This document shows positions 35,517 to 43,370 of a DNA stretch of 64,000 nucleotides, piece after piece. The notes under the pieces are model-generated. The model did not search any database. It had not been told where the DNA came from and saw nothing but the letters and a program-made list of their open reading frames with translations. The stretch is from Pseudomonas silvicola (GTDB taxonomy: Bacteria > Pseudomonadota > Gammaproteobacteria > Pseudomonadales > Pseudomonadaceae), in the NCBI RefSeq assembly GCF_026651855.1, contig NZ_CP093280.1, positions 5,726,501 to 5,790,500 on the forward strand, written 5' to 3'. Made by a program: the position numbers and the translations under genes. Numbering within the stretch: position 1 is the first letter of the stretch; each line of letters opens with the position of its first letter.

Positions 35517-35601
35517 GCTGTGCCAACCCGTCTGGAACGGGCCTTGCGCGCAGCCCGACCTGCAGCGGCGTACTGCACCGTGAGACCTGAGGAGTGTGAC
35601 C

Positions 35602-36321
35602 ATGAAACGACGAGAGGCTTTGATTTCGCTCGTGCAACTGACGGCGCTCGGCGTGGCCAGCAGCGCTGGCGCCAGCGTCATTGGCTCGCGTACCCCCATG
35701 CCGGTGGGCACCCAGCCCGATGCATTGCCCAAGCCCCCGCGCAAAGGTGGCCTGGTTTACCTGAGCGCTGACGAAGCTCGGGAGGTGGCGGCTATTTTCG
35801 ACCGGCTGATCCCCGAGGATGAACTGGGCATCGGCGCCAGCCAGGCCGGCTGCGTGGAATTCATCGACCGTGAGCTGGCGGGAGCGTTCGGCCAGGCGAC
35901 CAGTGTCTATCGCCTGGGGCCCATTGTACCTGGCACCCCAGAGCAGGGCCCGCAGTTCAAGCAGACGCCTGCCGAGCGCTACCGTACCGGGCTCAAAGAC
36001 CTGGCCGCCTATTGCCAGGCCCGCCACGCCAAGGCCTTCAGCGCCCTGGACGGCGATACCCAGGACGCCCTGCTGCGCGACATGGAAAGCGGCACCCTGA
36101 AACTGCCCAATACCGGCACCGCCGACTTCTTCGCCCTGCTGCTGCAAAACGTGCGCGAAGGTTACCTGGCCGACCCGATGTACGGCGGCAACCGCGGCAT
36201 GGTGGGCTGGAAACTGATCGGCTTTCCTGGCGCCCGTTACGACTACCGCCCCTACCTGCAGAAAAAAGGCGTGGCGTTGAACATCGAGCCGGTAAGCCTG
36301 CTCGACCGCAACCCGGCTTGA
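35602..36321 (+). CDS. gluconate 2-dehydrogenase subunit 3 family protein (operon 1)
   Basis: About 239 residues. The N-terminus (KRREALISLVQLTALGVASS) is a twin-arginine-type signal; the rest is the subunit 3 domain (AIFDRLIPEDELGIGASQAG, GFPGARYDYRPYL). This small subunit escorts and stabilises the flavoprotein of membrane-bound periplasmic dehydrogenases. ATG 35602 is preferred, with GGAG seven bases upstream. It is the first of a three-gene operon with a GMC oxidoreductase and a triheme cytochrome. Confidence 0.87.
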   Translation: MKRREALISLVQLTALGVASSAGASVIGSRTPMPVGTQPDALPKPPRKGGLVYLSADEAREVAAIFDRLIPEDELGIGASQAGCVEFIDRELAGAFGQATSVYRLGPIVPGTPEQGPQFKQTPAERYRTGLKDLAAYCQARHAKAFSALDGDTQDALLRDMESGTLKLPNTGTADFFALLLQNVREGYLADPMYGGNRGMVGWKLIGFPGARYDYRPYLQKKGVALNIEPVSLLDRNPA

Positions 36322-36423
36322 CGCCGCGTTAGCCTTTCTGGGGGCTGGCGTGCCAGTTCCCGCTCCCCCTCGCACTTGCACGTTGGGCACGGCGCCCGGC
36401 TGCGCGCAATAAAGGATTGCCCC

Positions 36424-38199
36424 ATGGCAAACGCAAGACCCAAAGCGGACGTAGTAGTCATCGGCCTGGGCTGGTCCGGCTCGGTGATCGCCGAAGAACT
36501 GGCCAGGGCCGGGCTCAAGGTCGTCGCCATCGAGCGCGGCGCCTGGCGCGACACCGCCACCGATTTCCCCCCCTCGGTGGACACCGATGAACTGCGCTGG
36601 GCCACGCGCAAGGAAATCCTGCAGCCACCGAAGCTGGAAACCTACACCTTCCGCAACAACGCCACGCAACAGGCATTGCCGGTACGCGAGTGGAGCAACC
36701 TGACGCTGGGCTACAACGTCGGCGGCGCCGGTACCCACTGGGCCGCCGCTTCGTGGCGCTTCAACCCGTTCGACTTCCAGCCCTACAGCAAGACCGTCGA
36801 GCGCTACGGCAAGCAGCAACTGGTGCCTGGCCTGCAAGTACAGGACTGGGGCATCACCTACGACGAGCTCGAGCCCTTCTACGATCGTTTCGAACGCATC
36901 GCCGGCACCAGCGGCCAGGCCGGGGTCATCAATGGCAAGATCATTCCCGGCGGCAACCCGTTCGAAGGCTCGCGCAGCCGCGACTTCCCCACCCCGCCCC
37001 TGGTGCCCAGCCGCTGGAACGACATCTTCACCCAGAAAACCACGGAGTTGGGTTACCACCCCTTCCCGGTTCCGGCCGGTACCATCTCGCGCGCCTACGT
37101 CAATGCCCTGGGCGTGCACATGGGCCCCTGCACCTACTGCGGCTACTGCCAACTGTTCGGGTGCGGCAACTGGTCCAAAAGCAGCCCCAACGCCTGTGTG
37201 GTACCCGCGCTGATGCGCCAGCCTACCTTCGAGGTGATGACGGAGACGGAGGTGCTGCACATCAACAAGGCACCCGACGGCAAGACAGCCACCGGGGTGA
37301 GCTTCGTCGGCAAGGATGGCGTGGTCGGCGAGCAGCCCGCCGATATTGTCATCGTCGCCGCCTACCAGCTCGACAACGTACGCCTGATGCTGCTGTCGGG
37401 AATCGGCGAGCCTTACGACCCCCGCACCAAGCGTGGGGTGATCGGCCGCAACTACAGTTTCCAGACCCTGTCCTACGCCTACCTGTGGTTCGAAAACGAG
37501 TACCTCAACCCATTCATCAATACCGGTTGCCTGGCCATCCAGATCGACGACTTCAATGCCGACAACTTTGACCACAGCGGCCTGGGTTTCATCGGTGGCG
37601 CGGGTATTCAGTCGCTGTCCAACAACGGCCTGCCCATCGGCATGGCCGGGGTGCTGCCCAAGGGTGCGCCCGCGTGGGGCAAAGGCTGGAAACAGTCGTT
37701 CCAGCACAGCTACCAGAACTGGGCCATGGTGCAGGGCCAGGGCACCAGCTACTCCCATGAAGACGCCTATTTCGACCTCGACCCCGTGTACAAAGACAAC
37801 TTCGGCCGCCCGCTGATGCGCATGACCTTCGACTACAACCTCAATGACAAGCGCTCCGGCGAGTTCGTGCGCCAGAAATGCGAAGCCATCGCCAAGGCCG
37901 TAGGCGGCACGCAGGTCGAGTCCTACAACTTCGCGGCCGACCATTACACACCCTTCCGCGCCAACGACTCCTCGCACACCATCGGTGGCGTGGTGATGGG
38001 CACCGACCCGAAAACCAGTGCCCTGAACCGCTACCAGCAGAGCTGGGACGTGCACAACGTGTTTGTCCTGGGTGCCTCCTCGTTCCCCAACAATGGCGGT
38101 TTCAACCCCACCGTCACCATTGGTGCGCTGGCCTTGTGGACCGCCAAGGCAATCAAGGAACAGTACGTGAAGAACCCCGGCCCGCTGGTTCAGGCATAA
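36424..38199 (+). CDS. GMC-family FAD dehydrogenase subunit (operon 1)
   Basis: About 591 residues. The FAD motif GLGWSGSVIAEELARAGLKV lies at residues 14-33; GGAGTHWAAASWRF and the C-terminal SFPNNGGFNPTVTIGALALW are typical of the gluconate/2-ketogluconate/sorbitol dehydrogenase flavoproteins. It lacks its own signal and would be exported with subunit 3. It oxidises a sugar or sugar acid in the periplasm and passes electrons to the cytochrome; the exact substrate cannot be told. A cysteine cluster (CTYCGYCQLFGCG) near residue 238 may hold an iron-sulfur centre, as known in some members. Confidence 0.88.
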   Translation: MANARPKADVVVIGLGWSGSVIAEELARAGLKVVAIERGAWRDTATDFPPSVDTDELRWATRKEILQPPKLETYTFRNNATQQALPVREWSNLTLGYNVGGAGTHWAAASWRFNPFDFQPYSKTVERYGKQQLVPGLQVQDWGITYDELEPFYDRFERIAGTSGQAGVINGKIIPGGNPFEGSRSRDFPTPPLVPSRWNDIFTQKTTELGYHPFPVPAGTISRAYVNALGVHMGPCTYCGYCQLFGCGNWSKSSPNACVVPALMRQPTFEVMTETEVLHINKAPDGKTATGVSFVGKDGVVGEQPADIVIVAAYQLDNVRLMLLSGIGEPYDPRTKRGVIGRNYSFQTLSYAYLWFENEYLNPFINTGCLAIQIDDFNADNFDHSGLGFIGGAGIQSLSNNGLPIGMAGVLPKGAPAWGKGWKQSFQHSYQNWAMVQGQGTSYSHEDAYFDLDPVYKDNFGRPLMRMTFDYNLNDKRSGEFVRQKCEAIAKAVGGTQVESYNFAADHYTPFRANDSSHTIGGVVMGTDPKTSALNRYQQSWDVHNVFVLGASSFPNNGGFNPTVTIGALALWTAKAIKEQYVKNPGPLVQA

Positions 38200-38211
38200 G
38201 GACACTAACCA

Positions 38212-39513
38212 ATGAAAAGAACAATCATGGCGGGGCTGGCGATCGTGGTCGTAGCCGGCATCGGGGCGGCGCTGTACATCAACGGCAGCACCCGCGCCGA
38301 TGACATCGCCGATAACCAATTGCAGGCCGCGGACAGCACGCCCCCCGATCCGGCCCAGGTGCGCCAGGGTGCGTATATCGCCGTGCAGGGTGACTGCGCC
38401 GCCTGCCACACGGCCCCGGGCGGCAAGGCTTTCGCCGGTGGCTATGGCCTGCAGACGCCGTTTGGCGTGATCAACTCCACCAACATCACCCCTGATCGCC
38501 AGACCGGCATCGGCAATTGGACCGAGCGGGATTTCTTCCGTGCCGTGCGCCACGGCAAGCGCAAGGACGGCCAATTGCTGTACCCGGCCATGCCCTATAA
38601 CGCCTACGTGCAGATGAGCGACAGCGACCTGCATGACCTGTGGGCCTACATGCGCTCGCTGGCCCCGGTCAGCCAGGCACCGGCGGCCAATACCCTGGGC
38701 TTTCCCTATGATATTCGCCTGGCGATGCTGGGGTGGAACCTGCTGTTCTTCAAGAACGCCGCCTACGTGCCGGTACCTGAGCAATCGGCGCAATGGAACC
38801 GAGGCCGCTACCTGGTGGACGGCGCCGGCCACTGTGCCGCCTGCCATACGCCGAAGAACGCCTTGGGCGGCGACACCGGCGCCTACCTGCAAGGCGCCGC
38901 GCTGCTGGGCGGGCATGCTCCCGAGATCACCAACGATGCCCACCTGGGGCTGGGTAACTGGAGCGCGGAGCAGGTCCGGCAATACCTGAAAACCGGTAGC
39001 AACGACACCGCCGTGGCGGCCGGCGCCATGGGTGAAGCGGTGGAGCATTCCACACAGTACCTCAATGACACGGACCTGACCGACATTGCCCTGTACCTCA
39101 AGTCGTTGCCAGGCTCAGGCACCCAGGCGCCCGCCGGGCTGGCCGCCAACGCCCCGGTGATGCAACGCGGCGCGCGGGTGTACGAGACCAACTGCATGGC
39201 CTGCCACAATGTGCGTGGCGAGGGCATTGGCGGTATGGTGCCGGCCTTCGCCGACAACTCGGGCATGCGTACCCCTGGCGGCGCGAACCTGATCAGCGCG
39301 GTGCTCAAGGGCGGACGCGCGGCGGCCACCGACAGCAATATCACCGCAGCGGGCATGCCGTCCTTCGCCTGGAAACTGAACGACACCGACATTGCCGCCG
39401 TGCTGACCTACGTGCGCAACAGCTGGGGCAACGCCGCGCCCGCCGTGGCCCCCGCGCAGGTGGCCAAGGCGCGCACCGCGCTGAAAGCCGACACACCGAT
39501 CAGCGGCCTGTGA
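38212..39513 (+). CDS. triheme cytochrome c subunit (operon 1)
   Basis: 433 residues with an N-terminal membrane anchor (IMAGLAIVVVAGIGAALYI) and three CxxCH heme sites: CAACH near residue 63, CAACH near 207 and CMACH near 330. This is the standard cytochrome of gluconate-dehydrogenase-type complexes, moving electrons from FAD to ubiquinone or the oxidase. It starts 12 bases after the GMC gene. Its single-copy organisation is the reference for the triplicated paralogue at 43367. Confidence 0.92.
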   Translation: MKRTIMAGLAIVVVAGIGAALYINGSTRADDIADNQLQAADSTPPDPAQVRQGAYIAVQGDCAACHTAPGGKAFAGGYGLQTPFGVINSTNITPDRQTGIGNWTERDFFRAVRHGKRKDGQLLYPAMPYNAYVQMSDSDLHDLWAYMRSLAPVSQAPAANTLGFPYDIRLAMLGWNLLFFKNAAYVPVPEQSAQWNRGRYLVDGAGHCAACHTPKNALGGDTGAYLQGAALLGGHAPEITNDAHLGLGNWSAEQVRQYLKTGSNDTAVAAGAMGEAVEHSTQYLNDTDLTDIALYLKSLPGSGTQAPAGLAANAPVMQRGARVYETNCMACHNVRGEGIGGMVPAFADNSGMRTPGGANLISAVLKGGRAAATDSNITAAGMPSFAWKLNDTDIAAVLTYVRNSWGNAAPAVAPAQVAKARTALKADTPISGL

Positions 39514-39521
39514 GGGTGACG

Positions 39522-39547
39522 GCCCCCGCTGCCGCGCCAGTGGGGGC
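39522..39547 (+). terminator. hairpin after dehydrogenase operon 1
   Basis: GCCCCCGCTG and CAGTGGGGGC form a ten-base stem with one mismatch and a six-base loop, nine bases after the cytochrome stop. No T-run follows. It may end or attenuate transcription before the LacI gene. Confidence 0.45.
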
Positions 39548-39577
39548 AGGTCATCGACCACGCAAGAAAGTTGCTGC

Positions 39578-40639
39578 ATGGTAAATTGCCCTTGGCCTCC
39601 CCCTTACGGAAATGTTTCGTTGGACAGCATCAATCGAAAGAAACGCCTGGTTCATGTGGCCGAGCTGGCCGGGGTCAGTCTCAGCACGGTCGACCGTGTA
39701 CTCAATGAGCGCGGCAGTGTCTCCGACGCCAAGCGCCGCAAGGTGTTGAACGCCGCACGTGCTTTGGACCTGCGGCGCGTGCTGCCCTCACCGGTGCACG
39801 GCCTGTTGCGCTTCGACCTGCTGATGGTCGACAGCACCACAGACCATTACCGGCGCGTGGCAAAGGGGTTTGCACAACAGGCCAACCTGTATCGCTCGCG
39901 GATGGTGCTGCAACGCCACATCTGGCGAGAGGGCAACCCGGGCGAGCTGGTCGACCTGATCAACAACCCGACCACGGCCCGGCAAGGGTTGATCGTGGTC
40001 GCACAGGACCAGCCCGCCGTTCGCGCCGCGCTCAAAGCACAGATCGACCAGGGTGTGCCGGTGGTGCTGCTGACCAGCAGCCTGTCCGAACTCAGCGGCG
40101 CCACCTACATCGGCATCGACAACCGCATGGCTGGCCGCAGTGCCGGGCGGCTGCTCAGCCAGTGGGCCATTCCCACCCGGGGGCGGGTGCTGCTGATCAC
40201 CAACTCGCTGCTCTACCACGCCCACCAGGAGCGGGTGGAAGGCTTCCTGCAAGTGTTGCGTGAACGCGCCCCCGGGCTGCAAGTGATCGGGCCTGTGGGC
40301 TGTCACGACGATGACCACAAGACCGCCCAGGCCGTGCACGATGCCGTGGCCGACGGGCACCCCCTGGCGGCGGTCTATAACACCGGCAGCGGCTCCGCCG
40401 GTATCCGCCAGGCACTGCTGGCGCAAAACCTGCGCCCCGTCTGGCTGACTCATGAGGCCAGCGAGCAGCACGCGCAATTCTTGCGCGAAGGCTTGCTGTC
40501 ACTGGTCATCGACCAGGACCCCGAGGGCCAGGCCGAGGCCGCCATCCAGCACCTGCTCGTCGCCAACGGCGACCTGGAAGCGCCTGCCAGGGCAACCCCT
40601 CAATTGCGCATAGTGATCGAGGAGACCCTCCCCAACTGA
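39578..40639 (+). CDS. LacI-family transcriptional regulator
   Basis: About 340-353 residues. The LacI helix-turn-helix is clear (RLVHVAELAGVSLSTVDRVL, NERGSV), followed by a periplasmic-binding-protein-like sensor (LIVVAQDQPAV, GIDNRMAGRSAGRLL). The annotated ATG is 39578; TTG 39620, seven residues before the helix-turn-helix, is an equally plausible start. It lies between the two dehydrogenase operons on the same strand and probably senses the sugar or acid that they oxidise. A LacI-type palindrome is present at 35379. Confidence 0.87.
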   Translation: MVNCPWPPPYGNVSLDSINRKKRLVHVAELAGVSLSTVDRVLNERGSVSDAKRRKVLNAARALDLRRVLPSPVHGLLRFDLLMVDSTTDHYRRVAKGFAQQANLYRSRMVLQRHIWREGNPGELVDLINNPTTARQGLIVVAQDQPAVRAALKAQIDQGVPVVLLTSSLSELSGATYIGIDNRMAGRSAGRLLSQWAIPTRGRVLLITNSLLYHAHQERVEGFLQVLRERAPGLQVIGPVGCHDDDHKTAQAVHDAVADGHPLAAVYNTGSGSAGIRQALLAQNLRPVWLTHEASEQHAQFLREGLLSLVIDQDPEGQAEAAIQHLLVANGDLEAPARATPQLRIVIEETLPN

Positions 40640-40658
40640 ATGGGTTCTGACGTGAAAA

Positions 40659-40713
40659 CGTCAATTTGTTAGTGGCGTGGTGATATGCCGCACCCCTAGA
40701 CTCGCCCGCCGTG
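40659..40713 (+). promoter_or_regulatory. 55-bp conserved promoter element, copy 2
   Basis: Nearly identical (54 of 55) to 35462-35516. It starts 19 bases after the LacI stop and ends 70 bases before the start of operon 2. A perfect dyad TGACGT-GAAA-ACGTCA (40648-40663) overlaps its left edge; copy 1 keeps only the right half of that dyad. Confidence 0.65.
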
Positions 40714-40783
40714 ACCGCCTGGTCGCGCGCTCAGGCGCGTTGTAGCGCGGTTCGACCTTCCTCATCGCCCACAGGACACCTTC

Positions 40784-41509
40784 ATGCAGCGCAGAGATTT
40801 CCTTTCATCGGCACTGGCCCTGGCGGCAGCGTCCACGTTGCCTGCTGCGCGCGCCGAGGTCATCAGCGGCGGCCAGCCATGGGAACCCGGCAAAGCCAAC
40901 GTGCCTTCGTTGCCCGCACCCCGTCAGGGCGGCCTGGCGTTTTTCACCCAGGCTGAATTCGACGCGGCCGGCGCACTGGCTGACCGCCTGATCCCGGCCG
41001 ACGCGCTGAGCATCGGTGGCAAGGAAGCCGGTTGCGCCGTGTTCATCGACCGCCAACTGGCCGGCGACTACGGCAAGGGCGCCACCCTGTACCGACTGGG
41101 CCGTTTCGTCAAAGGCACACCGGAACAGGGCACCCAGTCGCCGCTGACCCCGGCAGACCGTTGGCGCCAGGGCCTCGCGGCGTTGGACAACCATTGCCAC
41201 AAGACCTTCAGCACCGCCTATGCGCAATTGGATGGCGCCCGGCAGGATGACCTGCTGCGGCAAATGGAGAGCGGCAAGCTGGCCCTGGAGCTGGGGCCGG
41301 ACCTGGAGGTCAAGGAGCTGTTCGAACAGATCCTGGCCAATGTCCGCGAAGGGTTCTTCGCCGACCCCCTCTACGGCGGCAACAAGGGCATGGCCAGCTG
41401 GAAAATGATCGGCTTCCCGGGTGCGCGCTATGACTTTCGCGACGTGATCGCCAAGAAGGGCCAGAAGCTGTCGATCATCCCCACGAGTTTGATCGACAAC
41501 ACCCTCTGA
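40784..41509 (+). CDS. gluconate 2-dehydrogenase subunit 3 family protein (operon 2)
   Basis: 241 residues, paralogous to the protein at 35602 (shared DRLIPAD, ANVREGFFADPLYGGNKGMA and KMIGFPGARYDFR). The N-terminus MQRRDFLSSALALAAASTLP with cleavage near ARA is a twin-arginine signal. Role as for operon 1: export and stability of the GMC subunit. First gene of the second three-gene operon. Confidence 0.87.
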   Translation: MQRRDFLSSALALAAASTLPAARAEVISGGQPWEPGKANVPSLPAPRQGGLAFFTQAEFDAAGALADRLIPADALSIGGKEAGCAVFIDRQLAGDYGKGATLYRLGRFVKGTPEQGTQSPLTPADRWRQGLAALDNHCHKTFSTAYAQLDGARQDDLLRQMESGKLALELGPDLEVKELFEQILANVREGFFADPLYGGNKGMASWKMIGFPGARYDFRDVIAKKGQKLSIIPTSLIDNTL

Positions 41510-41591
41510 CACCCCATTCCGTGAGCGGTGCGGCTCTGCCGACACTCGCCTGTAACCCCGTGATCATGCTGTATTGAAGAGGTACTGATTG

Positions 41592-43370
41592 ATGGCGAAT
41601 GTACGCCCAAAAGCCGATGCGGTGATCGTCGGCCTCGGCTGGTGCGGTTCGTTGATGGCCGAAGAATTGACCCGCGCCGGGCTCAACGTCGTGGCGATCG
41701 AACGTGGCCCCTGGTTCGAAACCTCCACTGACTTTCCACCGTCGGTAGACACCGACGAACTGCGCTGGGACACCCGTCGCAGCATGCTGCTGCCACCGGC
41801 CATCGAAACCACCACCTTTCGCAACAACCGCTCGCAGACCGCGCTGCCCACCCGTGACTGGAGCCTGAACGAGCTGGGTTACAACGTCGGTGGTTCAGGT
41901 ACCCACTGGGCCGGCATGGCCTGGCGCTTCCTGCCGTTTGACTTCGAACCCTACAGTTTTACCCTCAAGCGCTACGGCAAGCAGCAGATCACCGAGGGCC
42001 TGATCGTTCAGGACTGGGGGGTGAGCTACGACGACCTGGAACCCTTCTACGAACGCTTCGAGAAGATCGCCGGCGTTTCCGGCAAGGCGGGTGTGCTCAA
42101 CGGCCAGAAGATCGACGGTGCGAATATCTTCGAAGGCAACCGCAAAAGCGAGTTTCCGCTACCGCCGCTGGCCACCACGCGCCTGACGGACCTGTTCACC
42201 GACGGTAGCAAAAAGCTCGGCCTGCACCCGTTCATGGTACCGGCTGGCCAGGCGTCCCAGGCTTACACCAACCCGCTGGGCGTGCGCATGGGCCCTTGCA
42301 CGTATTGCGGCTACTGCCTGTACTACGGCTGCGGCAACTTCTCCAAGTCCAGCCCCAACGCCTGCGTGATACCGGCCCTGATGCAACGCAGCAACTTCAC
42401 CGTGCTGACCGAGTCGGCGGTGCTGCGCGCCACCTTGGCTGAGGACGGCAAGACCGCCACGGGCGTGACGTACCTGGACCGCAACAAGAAGGAATGGGAG
42501 CAACCGGCGGACATCGTCATCTTCTCGGCCTTCCAGATGCAGAATGTGCGGTTGTTGCTGCTGTCGAAAATCGGCAAGCCGTACAACCCCGAAACCCGTG
42601 AGGGGGTGGTGGGCCGGGCCTACAGCTTCCAGACCGTGTCTGGCGCCAACCTGTTCTTCGAAGACGAGCAGTTGAACCAGTACATCGGCGCCGGGGCCCT
42701 CTCCGCCCAGGTGGACGACTACAACGGCGATAACTTCGACCATACCGGCAAAGGCTTCATCGGCGGCGCCGGCATTCTGGTGGTGGCCCGCGGCGCGCGC
42801 CCGATCGGCAACGCCGACGCCGTGCCACCAGGCACCCCACGCTGGGGCAGCGAGTGGAAGAAGGCCTATACCCATGCGTTTCAGAACGGGACCTTCATCT
42901 TCAACCAGGGCACCAGCTTCTCCCATGACGAGTGCTACCTGGACCTGGACCCGGAGTACAAGGACGCCAACGGCGACCCGCTGATTCGCGTCACCTTCGA
43001 CTACAACGAAAACGACCGGCGCATGGCCCGTTTCACCGAAGACCGCGCCGTCGAGATCGGCAAGGCCATGGGCGCCAAGATCGTCAACGGCTTTGACTCG
43101 GCCGCCGTCAACTACGGCCCTTACCTGCCTGCCAGTGACCACACCATCGGTGGCGCGGTGATGGGCCTGGACCCCAAGACCAGCGTGCTCAACCGCTACC
43201 AGCAAAGCTGGGACGTGCACAACGTGTTCGTGCTGGGCGCCTCATCGTTTCCCAACAACGCCGGCTACAACCCGACCTCCACCATCGGCGCCCTGAGCCT
43301 GTGGACGGCCAAGGCCATCATCGATCAATACCTGGGCAAACGTGGCCCTCTGGTGGAGGTACCGGCATGA
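41592..43370 (+). CDS. GMC-family FAD dehydrogenase subunit (operon 2)
   Basis: About 592 residues, paralogous to 36424 along its whole length: GLGWCGSLMAEELTRAGLNV, GGSGTHWAGMAWRF, CTYCGYCLYYGCG, SFPNNAGYNPTSTIGALSLW. The protein sequences have diverged clearly while the promoter element is almost unchanged, so the operons may oxidise different substrates under one control. ATG 41592 is used; TTG 41589 directly precedes it. Its stop overlaps the cytochrome start. Confidence 0.88.
   Translation: MANVRPKADAVIVGLGWCGSLMAEELTRAGLNVVAIERGPWFETSTDFPPSVDTDELRWDTRRSMLLPPAIETTTFRNNRSQTALPTRDWSLNELGYNVGGSGTHWAGMAWRFLPFDFEPYSFTLKRYGKQQITEGLIVQDWGVSYDDLEPFYERFEKIAGVSGKAGVLNGQKIDGANIFEGNRKSEFPLPPLATTRLTDLFTDGSKKLGLHPFMVPAGQASQAYTNPLGVRMGPCTYCGYCLYYGCGNFSKSSPNACVIPALMQRSNFTVLTESAVLRATLAEDGKTATGVTYLDRNKKEWEQPADIVIFSAFQMQNVRLLLLSKIGKPYNPETREGVVGRAYSFQTVSGANLFFEDEQLNQYIGAGALSAQVDDYNGDNFDHTGKGFIGGAGILVVARGARPIGNADAVPPGTPRWGSEWKKAYTHAFQNGTFIFNQGTSFSHDECYLDLDPEYKDANGDPLIRVTFDYNENDRRMARFTEDRAVEIGKAMGAKIVNGFDSAAVNYGPYLPASDHTIGGAVMGLDPKTSVLNRYQQSWDVHNVFVLGASSFPNNAGYNPTSTIGALSLWTAKAIIDQYLGKRGPLVEVPA

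Noticed and set aside
35464-39048. Antisense open frame of 1194 codons over operon 1
   Set aside because: It mirrors the codon bias of the subunit 3, GMC and cytochrome genes and has no protein-like features.
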